Below are positions 1 through 6,936 of a DNA stretch of 12,535 bases, piece by piece. Below the pieces are notes generated by a model. That model saw only the letters and a program-made list of their open reading frames with translations. It did not search any database and was not told the origin of the DNA. Both the position numbers and the translations under genes were made by a program. This DNA comes from Rhodobiaceae bacterium (GTDB lineage: Bacteria > Pseudomonadota > Alphaproteobacteria > RS24): NCBI GenBank assembly GCA_002683515.1, contig NYTN01000064.1, positions 1 through 12,535 on the forward strand, given 5' to 3'. Positions within the stretch are counted from its first letter, which is position 1. Each line of letters starts with the position of its first letter.

Positions 1-1276
1 CTTTCTCAGACGCACTTTGATTTATGAGGCTGATAATATCAGGCCATAATTTTATCGCGAGATCCAGCTCAGGGTCCTGTCCTTGCACATAGCCACCCAT
101 TAGGAATAAATCCCTATTTTCAGTGTAAAGAGACACCAATCGTCTGAACTGCCGTGCGGCTAACTGGTGTTCATCATCGGCAATATCATTCATCACACGA
201 CTGATTGAAGATGGAATATCAACCGCAGGGTAAATTCCAAGTTGGGCATTATCCCGTGACAGAAGTATATGACCATCAAGAATGGCTCTGGACGTATCAA
301 CTACCGGATCATTGGCATCATCACCATCCGCCAGAACTGTGTAAAATGACGTAATCGAACCCTGCCCCGGCATGCCGGTCCCTGTTCGTTCAATCAATCT
401 CGGAATAAGCGAGATAACTGATGGTGGGTAGCCTTTTGATGTAGGTTGTTCTCCCAAGGCGAGACCAATCTCTCTTTGAGCATGTGCAACACGAGTGAGA
501 GAGTCCATTATAAGCAGGACATCCTTGCCCTGATCACGGAAATATTCTGCAATCGCTGTCGCTCGGCATGCGCCTCGAATTCGTAGCAAAGGCGAGTGGT
601 TCGCGGGCACAGCCACCACGATGGTGCGCTTTCGGGTCTCATCGGTCATAACTGTTCGGACGAATTCGCCAACCTCGCGTCCTCGTTCTCCAATCAGACC
701 AACAACTACAACATCAGCAGAAGTGAAACGTGTCATCATGCCCAATAAAACGGACTTACCGACACCTGAACCGGCGATAATACCGAGGCGCTGACCACGC
801 CCAACAGAGAGAAGGCTGTTAATCGCGCGAACACCAACATCCATTGGTTTATCAATAGTTGCGCGAGATAAAGGATTTAGTTTCTTGCCCAATAGCGGCC
901 AGCTTTCGCTTAATACCGGATCGGGTAAATTATCAATTGGATTGCCGAGTGCATCAAACACACGCCCCATAAGAGCATCCCCGGCCATTAAGCTGTCACC
1001 CTCATCAACTAAAGTGACACGCGAACCGACTTTTATACGCGCACCCAATTCATGCAAAGACAGAATATTTTTACCATTCTCAAACCCGATGATTTCAGCA
1101 ACAGCATGTTCCTCTCCATCTGTCTCGACATGGCATAACGCGCCAATACCAGCAGGAAACCCGTCACAATAAATCATAGATCCATCAAAACGGCTGACTC
1201 GACCCGATAACAGAACTGGCTTGCGGAGCGTCAAACTTTCCAAGTCTTCTGACAGGGTCGACATAAGCTTACTCAT
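1..1276 (-). CDS. fliI: FliI, flagellar type III export ATPase (3' end cut by window edge)
   Basis: FliI is the F1-beta-like ATPase that, with FliH and FliJ, sits under the flagellar export gate and helps deliver rod, hook and filament subunits. My translation runs 425 codons from ATG 1276 to the left edge without a stop; family members are usually about 440-455 residues, so only a short C-terminal tail is missing. Visible motifs are Walker A GSGVGKS at about residues 169-175, GLIGERGREVGEF after it, and Walker B LLIMDS with Asp near 258. The EQPTSKGYPPSV and ERTGTGMPGQGSIT segments are typical of the FliI/YscN family. The start at 1276 overlaps the fliH stop by 8 bases and has a Shine-Dalgarno GAGGAAA at 1283-1289; an in-frame ATG at 1264 is the alternative. 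It is the last visible gene of the regulator-fliEFGHI operon. Nothing in it looks damaged. Confidence 0.96.
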   Translation of the reverse strand, partial: MSKLMSTLSEDLESLTLRKPVLLSGRVSRFDGSMIYCDGFPAGIGALCHVETDGEEHAVAEIIGFENGKNILSLHELGARIKVGSRVTLVDEGDSLMAGDALMGRVFDALGNPIDNLPDPVLSESWPLLGKKLNPLSRATIDKPMDVGVRAINSLLSVGRGQRLGIIAGSGVGKSVLLGMMTRFTSADVVVVGLIGERGREVGEFVRTVMTDETRKRTIVVAVPANHSPLLRIRGACRATAIAEYFRDQGKDVLLIMDSLTRVAHAQREIGLALGEQPTSKGYPPSVISLIPRLIERTGTGMPGQGSITSFYTVLADGDDANDPVVDTSRAILDGHILLSRDNAQLGIYPAVDIPSSISRVMNDIADDEHQLAARQFRRLVSLYTENRDLFLMGGYVQGQDPELDLAIKLWPDIISLINQSASEK

Positions 1277-2333
1277 CAGAGCTTTCCTCACCTTCATTGC
1301 TGTCGGAAAGGTCAATTTCTTGGTCTTTTTCGTACTTTATGCTGGGTTGTTCATCTGACTGGCCAGAATCATCATCCAGAAGTTTCTGGAGCGTTTCGCC
1401 TATTTCAACCAGCTTTTCCTCGGCTTTTGGTTCAGTCTCGCTCGCCTCTAGGCCTAGGCGTTGTGTGAGCCTGTCTTCCAAACCAATATGCCCGATTTGA
1501 ATGCGCAAATCTCCTGGTTGTAAAGACGAGTCGATTTGAATAGAGGCCTTTTTTAGACTATCCCGCGTAATCAATAAATGGGCGACGGATTGATAATCCG
1601 TTCCATTAAGAAAGATAAATGGTGTTTCTGTTGCATGGCTTACTGTATCGAGAAGTTTTTCTATTTTTTCAGAAAACCCTTCAGGCGCAATTGTAATTTC
1701 ACTGCCTGCGCGCTCAGAAGCTAACTCGGCAATTTTTTGACCAAGTAGGTTACGTAAATACCCCGCATCAAGGGTTTCAGAATTAATCGTATTGGTAATT
1801 AATTTTTCCAATGCAGAAACTTGTGCAGATAAACGGGCTTCGACCTCATTGCCCCCCTCTACCTTACCTTCAGCCATACCTTCAATTCGGCCTAGCTCCT
1901 TACCTTGTTCTTTGCCTTCCGTTTGACCTGCTGTAAGACCATCTTCATAGCCACGAGATTTTCCATCCTCAAAAGCTTTGTTCAAAGCTTCTTCATGTGA
2001 CAGTTCAACTTGTTCAGCTTCAACGGTTTGGCTATACGTTTCATTAGGGTTATTCTCACCAGCTGAAGAAGTGATCTGACTGACAGATGCCTCATTTTCA
2101 GGGGTAACGGCCTCACCAGACAATTTCTTATCAGGTGTAGGTGAAGACTCTGCATCTTTTTCATCAGAAACCGCACGAGCAATTTCGATCAGGTTGCTTT
2201 TCTTAAAATCCCCACGCTGTTTGCGCGGCGCATTTTCATCCAAGTGAAATCCAGCGTCACGCGACTGCTTTAGTAACCGCTCAATCTCCTGAGGGGCTAA
2301 AGGGGTCAGATCTTGTTCAAAAAGTTCACTCAT
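1269..2333 (-). CDS. fliH: FliH, negative regulator/stator of the FliI export ATPase
   Basis: FliH binds FliI as a dimer, restrains its ATPase and anchors it to the C-ring. At 354 residues this protein is longer than enteric FliH (about 235). The N-terminal ~115 residues are acidic and Ser/Thr/Pro-rich, probably disordered. Residues ~120-160 carry the FliH hallmark glycine repeat: an Ala followed by ten glycines spaced exactly four residues apart. The C-terminal domain (~165-300) has the usual GxxxLxxLLGQKIAELA-like helix and a strand-rich end. The last ~50 residues are a strongly acidic tail (EGEESSDE end), which is unusual. A TTG at 2336 directly precedes the ATG; I prefer ATG 2333. The Shine-Dalgarno is weak here, only a GAG about 10 bases upstream, so translation may depend on coupling to fliG 40 bases upstream. 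Identity rests on the glycine repeat plus position between fliG and fliI. Confidence 0.9.
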   Translation of the reverse strand: MSELFEQDLTPLAPQEIERLLKQSRDAGFHLDENAPRKQRGDFKKSNLIEIARAVSDEKDAESSPTPDKKLSGEAVTPENEASVSQITSSAGENNPNETYSQTVEAEQVELSHEEALNKAFEDGKSRGYEDGLTAGQTEGKEQGKELGRIEGMAEGKVEGGNEVEARLSAQVSALEKLITNTINSETLDAGYLRNLLGQKIAELASERAGSEITIAPEGFSEKIEKLLDTVSHATETPFIFLNGTDYQSVAHLLITRDSLKKASIQIDSSLQPGDLRIQIGHIGLEDRLTQRLGLEASETEPKAEEKLVEIGETLQKLLDDDSGQSDEQPSIKYEKDQEIDLSDSNEGEESSDE

Positions 2334-2373
2334 CAAAAAAACTCAATCAAAAGCGCTCATCCGACAGTTCGGA

Positions 2374-3414
2374 TTAAACGAAATCATCTCCACCGCGACC
2401 AGCTAGAACGATCGTGCCTTCATCAGACAGTCGTCTGGCTACTGCAATAACTTGCTTTTGTGCATCCTGGACTTCTGCCAGTCTAACTGGGCCAAGCGCT
2501 TCCATCTCATCCATTATATTCGCAGCAGCTCGGCTGGACATGCATGAAAATAATTTCTCTCTCAAAGCTTCGTCTGCACCTTTAAGGGCCAGAACAATAA
2601 GTTCTGCCTCAACATTACGTAATAATGTTTGGAGCGATTTATCATCAGACATGATTAGTGTCTCAAAGACGAACATGCTTTCTTGAATAGATTGCATCAG
2701 AGTCTTATCGTCCTTACCAATATTTTTCATTATACGGGCTTCCATATTCTGATTGGTAAAGTTCATAATTTTTGCAGCAGCTTTTACACCGCCAACCTGA
2801 GTGGCACGCAATGTTGTATTGGCCTTAAACTTTCTCTGCATCACATCTTCAAGCTCACGCAAAGCATCAGGTTGAACCGTTTCGAGCGTAGCGATCCGGC
2901 GGATAATTTCTGGCTGAAGTTCATCCGGTAGAAGATTGAGCACATCTGCACCCATCGAGAAATCAAGATAGGAAATAATTAGGGCAATAATCTGCGGATG
3001 CTCATCGACAATCAGCTCAGAAATTGCACGGGCATCCATCCAGTCTAGGATTTCAATCGGACGATCACTGCTAGAGGGGGTGATACGGCTCAATACAGAT
3101 TGAGCCTTGTCTTCGCCCAACGCTTTCATCAACACATTACGAATATAGTTACCGGCACCTAAACCAAGACTTGTCTGCTCTTTGATAATATCAAGAAACT
3201 CGTCAAGCACTCTGTTAACGGTATCCTGATCAAGACCCTGCACAGAATACATAGCACTACCTAGATGCTGAACTTCTTTCGGCCCGAGATTTTTTAGAAT
3301 TTCTGAGGCTTCTTCCTCGCCAAGTAGCATCATTAGAATCGCAGATTTCTGGGTTCCAGTTAGCTGTGAGTAGATGTCATCAGCATTCATTTCTGTTTGA
3401 GCAATTTCAGACAT
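2374..3414 (-). CDS. fliG: FliG, flagellar motor switch/rotor protein
   Basis: FliG forms the upper C-ring, attaches to FliF and meets the stator to generate torque. The 346-residue product has the three expected domains. The N-terminal domain (~15-100) includes LLGEEEASEILKNL. The middle domain carries the EHPQ motif at 138-141. The C-terminal domain has MFVF at 247-250, and its torque helix (~275-305) keeps the alternating charges (KGADEALREKL, RAAANIMDEME). GPVRL at 308-312 is the usual end-region motif. A short extra tail ends GGDDFV. An in-frame start 30 bases upstream exists, but ATG 3414 has a strong AAAGGAG 8 bases before it and opens MSEIAQ, so I chose it. The gene lies 36 bases after the fliF stop, in the same operon. 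Length and motifs are ordinary for the family. Confidence 0.96.
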   Translation of the reverse strand: MSEIAQTEMNADDIYSQLTGTQKSAILMMLLGEEEASEILKNLGPKEVQHLGSAMYSVQGLDQDTVNRVLDEFLDIIKEQTSLGLGAGNYIRNVLMKALGEDKAQSVLSRITPSSSDRPIEILDWMDARAISELIVDEHPQIIALIISYLDFSMGADVLNLLPDELQPEIIRRIATLETVQPDALRELEDVMQRKFKANTTLRATQVGGVKAAAKIMNFTNQNMEARIMKNIGKDDKTLMQSIQESMFVFETLIMSDDKSLQTLLRNVEAELIVLALKGADEALREKLFSCMSSRAAANIMDEMEALGPVRLAEVQDAQKQVIAVARRLSDEGTIVLAGRGGDDFV

Positions 3415-3422
3415 AACTTGCA

Positions 3423-3429
3423 CTCCTTT
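3423..3429 (-). promoter_or_regulatory. Shine-Dalgarno sequence of fliG
   Basis: On the minus strand this reads AAAGGAG and lies 8 bases upstream of ATG 3414. It decides the fliG start: the longer reading frame beginning at 3444 would run through this ribosome-binding site and add ten non-conserved residues. Confidence 0.8.
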
Positions 3430-3450
3430 CCATACCTTACGCAACCAATC

Positions 3451-5172
3451 TTAAAGATTGTCCATATCTTGACGCATCATGTTCTTAAAGACATTAGACA
3501 CACGGCCAGCTTCATCAGAAACAATCATACGAATGACAGCGACCTTGTCATCATAAGTGTTAGCGGTATCAAGCATTTCAGCGGATATGGCAGCCTTTTT
3601 AGGCTTGAGCTTGGCTTTAATATCCTCGAGGCTTTCACCTTCACCAACTTCTACAGTATCAATATCTATATCATCATCACCGCTTGCTGCAGACATTCCA
3701 GGTGGTACGGCACCAACTGGCACAAGAATTCTTGACAGAAGCGGACGCATCACACCAAGGGCAACAATAGCAAGAATCACGATTGTTGTAATCTGACGCG
3801 AAACTTCCTCAAACCACGACTTTTCGTACCATGGAGTGGCAGCTCCCATCAATGTATCAACAAACTCTGCACTTCTTACAGTAACACTGTCACCACGTTC
3901 ATCATCAAAACCAATTGAGTCTTTTACTAAAGTTTCAATACGCTCAATCTCTTCTTGAGACAGTGGCTGTCTGACTTCCAGATTGGTTTCAGGGTCTACA
4001 ACCATTTTATCACTAACCAAAACTGAGGCAAACATACGTTCAATCTGCACGCGCGGATTCTGGGTAGTTGAAACCGTACGACTCACCTCAAAGTTACGCA
4101 CCTCACTGGTAGAACGTGTTTGCAACTGTCCACCGGCGCCTTCACCGCCTTGACCCGCTTCAATTTCAAGCTCGGCCTTTGTCGGTGGTGTATTGGTTAC
4201 TGCACCCGGTATACCTTTAGCAGTTAAATCAGAAGTTTGATCAAGTGTCTTCTGCTCACTCCTCAACGCATTACCATTGGGGTCAACAATTTCCTCAGTT
4301 CTATCAGTACGGGTGAAGTCAAAATCAATATTGATTTGCGCATTCACATTTCCGGCTCCAACAATTGGTGTCAAAATCGAGACAACACGGTGACGGTAAA
4401 TACCCTCAAGTCGCATTTTATATTCAAGCTGCGAGTCTGACAGAATTGAGTCAGGGTCATCCGCCGTGCGTGACAACAAAGCCCCGTTTTGATCAATAAC
4501 AGTCACATTCTCCTTATTCAGCCCCGGTACGGATGAAGAAACAAGATGAATAATAGCTTCCACTTGGGTTCTGCCGAGTGAGCGTCCGTGAGCAAGTTGC
4601 AAAAATACTGAGGCTGTCGGATCGGGATTACTCCGTACAAATACTGATTTTTCCGGCAGAGCCAAATGGACCCGTGCAGCCAAAACAGTATCAATTTCAC
4701 TAATAGATCGGGCTAATTCCAGCTCCTGAGCATTTTTAATATGCATGCTTTCAACTGAACGGCTTGTGCCCATGGGCATGTCATTCAACCCAGAATATCC
4801 TTCCGGCACCGAAGCAGGGAGACCTTGTGCAGCGAGCATGATACGCGAATTATGGTAATCCGTAGTAGGCACCATGACCTCACCCGTTGTTGGGTCAAGC
4901 ATCACATCAACACCGGCATTTTTCAAAGCGTCAACAACACGCATTTTTTCAGCTTCCGGCAAGGAATTGTACAATGTTGTGCGTGATGGTTTCTGGAGCA
5001 GCAAATAAGCCATAAGCCCCACAAAACATACGATTACTGCCATAAGTGTCGGCAGTGATCTTTGTACACTCGGTTCATTCACAAAATTCTGAACCTTGCT
5101 GATCATCTGCTTAACCTGTCCTTGTGACGAATCAACGCTTGTTTGAACGGATGTGATCGTAGTCTCTGACAT
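3451..5172 (-). CDS. fliF: FliF, flagellar MS-ring protein
   Basis: FliF oligomerises in the inner membrane to form the MS ring, the base on which export gate, rod and C-ring assemble. The 573-residue product has a transmembrane helix at ~41-60 and the ring-building periplasmic domains with YNSLPEAE (~68-75) and DQNGALLS (~227-234). IPGAVTNTPP at ~321-330 is like the IPGALSNQPP seen in Pseudomonas/Vibrio-type FliF. A second transmembrane helix lies at ~460-480, followed by a cytoplasmic tail. The last ~40 residues (VAVIRMIVSDEAGRVSNV and following) match the FliG-binding segment. Between TM2 and this tail is an Asp/Glu-rich linker (DDDIDIDTVEVGEGE). The start at 5172 is preceded by GGGGAAAG. 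It follows fliE by 25 bases. Length and topology are standard. Confidence 0.97.
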   Translation of the reverse strand: MSETTITSVQTSVDSSQGQVKQMISKVQNFVNEPSVQRSLPTLMAVIVCFVGLMAYLLLQKPSRTTLYNSLPEAEKMRVVDALKNAGVDVMLDPTTGEVMVPTTDYHNSRIMLAAQGLPASVPEGYSGLNDMPMGTSRSVESMHIKNAQELELARSISEIDTVLAARVHLALPEKSVFVRSNPDPTASVFLQLAHGRSLGRTQVEAIIHLVSSSVPGLNKENVTVIDQNGALLSRTADDPDSILSDSQLEYKMRLEGIYRHRVVSILTPIVGAGNVNAQINIDFDFTRTDRTEEIVDPNGNALRSEQKTLDQTSDLTAKGIPGAVTNTPPTKAELEIEAGQGGEGAGGQLQTRSTSEVRNFEVSRTVSTTQNPRVQIERMFASVLVSDKMVVDPETNLEVRQPLSQEEIERIETLVKDSIGFDDERGDSVTVRSAEFVDTLMGAATPWYEKSWFEEVSRQITTIVILAIVALGVMRPLLSRILVPVGAVPPGMSAASGDDDIDIDTVEVGEGESLEDIKAKLKPKKAAISAEMLDTANTYDDKVAVIRMIVSDEAGRVSNVFKNMMRQDMDNL

Positions 5173-5197
5173 AACTTTCCCCTAACGAAACCCCGGA

Positions 5198-5509
5198 TTA
5201 GACCGGCATATTCATAATATCCTTATAGGCACTTAAAACTTTATTACGGATGTTCAGCGTCATCTGGAAACCCAGAGAGGACACTTGTTGCGTGACCATG
5301 ACTTTTGCCAAATCCGTTTCCTCACCAAGCTCATAGGCTTTAGTGATGTCACCACTAATATTCTGAGATTCTGCAACATCCTTTATCGCCTCACCCACAC
5401 GGCTGACAAATGACGGCGCATTATCATCCGTATTAAGGGATTGGCTTGTGCGCTCCAGAACCTTTTGGTGAAGCGACGAAGATGACCCTACTGATTTTAC
5501 CTCTATCAT
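5198..5509 (-). CDS. fliE: FliE, MS ring-rod junction protein
   Basis: FliE is an early exported protein that joins the MS ring to the proximal rod and is needed to open the export gate. The 103-residue product matches family length. Its C-terminal half has the characteristic helix with VSSLGFQMTLNIRNKV and the conserved end LSAYKDIMNMPV (FliE proteins typically end in a RNKL.xAYxEIMxMxV-like sequence). The N-terminal ~40 residues are polar and Ser-rich. Start ATG 5509 has AGGAGAG 5 bases upstream. It begins 9 bases after the stop of the sigma-54 activator gene, so the two are almost certainly co-transcribed and possibly translationally coupled. Confidence 0.95.
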   Translation of the reverse strand: MIEVKSVGSSSSLHQKVLERTSQSLNTDDNAPSFVSRVGEAIKDVAESQNISGDITKAYELGEETDLAKVMVTQQVSSLGFQMTLNIRNKVLSAYKDIMNMPV

Positions 5510-5518
5510 AATGCTCTC

Positions 5519-6697
5519 CTAAACTACTTCTGAAAGTCTGGCATCTTGATCGACTCGTGACTGCATGGTGGTAGAAAGAATATCGGTCAGGATATCTGAC
5601 TTGGTGATGCAGCCATTTTCATGAAGGACCAGCGCCCGCAGAAGAACATTTTCTAATTCGCGGACATTGCCCGGCCATTCATAATCAGTAAGGGCTTTGA
5701 CAGCACTCTCATCCAGCCATGGCAACTCTGCCGCTGTTTTACAATGGCGTTGCAACAGGACAGTACTAATTGGAATAATATCGTCAGCCCTTTCGCAAAG
5801 ACTTATGGTGTTTAATGGAAATACGTTTAGTCGGTAGTAAAGATCTTCACGGAAATTACCGGCACGAACTTCTCTCGGAATATCGCGGTTAGTTGTTGCA
5901 AGCACACGAACATCTACGGCAATGTCGTCATTTGATCCAATAGGTGTGACAGATTTCTCTTGCAGGGCACGCAAAAGTTTGGCCTGTAAGGAAAGTGGCA
6001 TTTCTGAGATTTCATCTAAAAGCAATGTCCCGGTGTCTGCGGCACGGAAAATACCCTTATTCGCTGTAGATGCCCCGGTGAAAGCTCCTTTTTCATGGCC
6101 AAAGAGAATAGCTTCCAACATATTTTCAGGAATGGCCGCGCAATTTATCGCGATAAACGGATTGTCACTGCGGCTGGAATTATTATGAACAAAGCGCGCC
6201 AGCACTTCTTTTCCGGTTCCGGTAGGGCCATTGATAAAAACCGTCACATCAGTCTCAGCCACTTTCTTGGCAAGGCGAAGCATGGTGAGGGAGCTTTCAT
6301 CACCTACAGCAACATGATTTTCAGAAGCGATCATACTTGCAACAATTTGCAGACCAAAATTTTGTGCAGGTGTAATGTCTGAGGTACTCTTAGGTAGGTA
6401 AACATGAACCAATTTGCCGCCCAGTTCCGTATTAACCGCAAAACTGTCAGCTTTCTCATTAATAACGGTAATATTTTTGATTTTGAAACCACGGCAAATT
6501 TCGACAAATTTTTCGAGACCACCTAAAGCGTCCAGATATTTGTTAGAACAAACAAATTGTTCGCATGCTGCAAGCTCACTCGGTAAATCAGTATTTTTGG
6601 CATCAAATGCCAAATACGCTATTTTACGTTTCGACAAAACATCACAAATCGGTTGCGCCAGTTCCAGGCCAAAAGAATTGATAGTTAAGAGAGTCAT
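5519..6697 (-). CDS. FleR/FlrC/FlbD-type sigma-54 activator lacking a DNA-binding domain
   Basis: This is a bacterial enhancer-binding-type AAA+ ATPase that should remodel sigma-54 RNA polymerase at flagellar promoters. Residues 1-~120 resemble a receiver fold, but no convincing phosphoacceptor Asp is visible where strand 3 should end (the segment reads FVCSNKYLDAL). The AAA+ domain spans ~128-370: Walker A GPTGTGKE at 157-164, the sigma-54-contacting GAFTGA loop at 204-209, Walker B LLLDE at 225-229, arginine-finger region NFREDLYYR at 281-289, and WPGN at 341-344. After the AAA+ domain only ~22 residues remain, so the usual Fis-type helix-turn-helix is missing. FliE's ribosome-binding site follows at once, so I see no frameshifted remnant. 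Length is 392 against about 450-470 for FlbD/FleR. The start at 6697 has AAAGGAG upstream. In Pseudomonas and Vibrio, fleR/flrC occupies this position before fliE and is preceded by a kinase gene, absent here. Confidence 0.88.
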   Translation of the reverse strand: MTLLTINSFGLELAQPICDVLSKRKIAYLAFDAKNTDLPSELAACEQFVCSNKYLDALGGLEKFVEICRGFKIKNITVINEKADSFAVNTELGGKLVHVYLPKSTSDITPAQNFGLQIVASMIASENHVAVGDESSLTMLRLAKKVAETDVTVFINGPTGTGKEVLARFVHNNSSRSDNPFIAINCAAIPENMLEAILFGHEKGAFTGASTANKGIFRAADTGTLLLDEISEMPLSLQAKLLRALQEKSVTPIGSNDDIAVDVRVLATTNRDIPREVRAGNFREDLYYRLNVFPLNTISLCERADDIIPISTVLLQRHCKTAAELPWLDESAVKALTDYEWPGNVRELENVLLRALVLHENGCITKSDILTDILSTTMQSRVDQDARLSEVV

Positions 6698-6728
6698 TTG
6701 GATCTCCTTTCCCTCTGGTAAGGGCTAA

Positions 6729-6744
6729 GGCAAAAACCGCGCCA
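6729..6744 (-). promoter_or_regulatory. Sigma-54 promoter of the activator-fliEFGHI operon
   Basis: The minus strand reads TGGCGCGGTTTTTGCC. Against the sigma-54 consensus TGGCACG-N4-TTGCW the GG and GC cores are exactly 10 bases apart and only two positions differ. The preceding base (T) also fits. The predicted start near 6718 leaves a leader of about 20 bases containing the AAAGGAG of the activator gene. This implies the operon is sigma-54-dependent and that the operon's own activator may amplify it. Confidence 0.85.
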
Positions 6745-6814
6745 AACCGGTAACAGTTTTATAAAAAAATTAAATATCCATATATTTCAATACCTTGTCC
6801 CTATATACAAAACT

Positions 6815-6839
6815 TTTCGACTCCTTTCTCTGGACGAAA
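6815..6839. repeat. Imperfect dyad, TTTCG/CGAAA
   Basis: The arms TTTCG (6815-6819) and CGAAA (6835-6839) form an inverted repeat, with TCC (6822-6824) and GGA (6832-6834) extending the pairing after a two-base offset. The centre lies about 110 bases upstream of the predicted start of the sigma-54 operon, a distance usual for activator sites. It could be a protein-binding site or chance. Confidence 0.3.
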
Positions 6840-6840
6840 G

Positions 6841-6854
6841 TTCAATTTTCTGAC
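6841..6854 (-). promoter_or_regulatory. FleQ-box-like site 1
   Basis: The minus strand reads GTCAGAAAATTGAA. Compared with the Pseudomonas FleQ consensus GTCaNTAAAtTGAC as I remember it, it differs at two positions. Its centre is about 130 bases upstream of the predicted transcription start of the sigma-54 operon, within the usual range for an enhancer site. The FleQ-type helix-turn-helix protein encoded from 6937 is the obvious candidate to bind it. This is inference from sequence resemblance. Confidence 0.5.
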
Positions 6855-6881
6855 ACATAATATGAATTATTGCGTTTTGGT

Positions 6882-6895
6882 GTCGTGAGTTTGAC
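6882..6895 (+). promoter_or_regulatory. FleQ-box-like site 2 (GTC-N8-GAC)
   Basis: The sequence GTCGTGAGTTTGAC keeps the GTC and TTGAC ends and the 8-base spacing of the FleQ box, with a divergent centre. It is embedded in a longer inverted repeat, GTGTC (6880-6884) and GACAC (6893-6897). Its centre is 41 bases from site 1, close to four helical turns, and about 48 bases from the start codon of the FleQ-like gene. That position would suit autoregulation. Confidence 0.42.
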
Positions 6896-6936
6896 ACTTT
6901 GTTGTGTAAGAGTTTTGTTCAGGTTTAAAAAAGATT

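Larger units (their letters stand above)
6698..6936. promoter_or_regulatory. Divergent regulatory region between the two sigma-54 activators
   Basis: This 239-base AT-rich spacer separates the two activator genes. It contains a sigma-54 promoter reading leftward, two FleQ-box-like sites and an imperfect dyad, each listed separately. I found no GG-N10-GC sigma-54 core on the plus strand, so the rightward gene probably uses another sigma factor; no convincing sigma-70 pair was found for it. Confidence 0.7.

Noticed and set aside
885..1172. 95-codon plus-strand frame
   Set aside because: It lies antisense within fliI, whose own frame is conserved throughout this stretch.
5500..5560. Frameshift that removed the helix-turn-helix from the FleR-like activator
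   Set aside because: Only 9 bases separate its stop from the fliE start and these contain the fliE ribosome-binding site, so no room exists for a hidden C-terminal domain.
6891..6919. Sigma-70 promoter for the FleQ-like gene with TTGACA at 6891-6896
   Set aside because: At a 17-base spacing the -10 hexamer is TTTGTT, a poor match; the TTGACA is equally explained by FleQ-box-like site 2.
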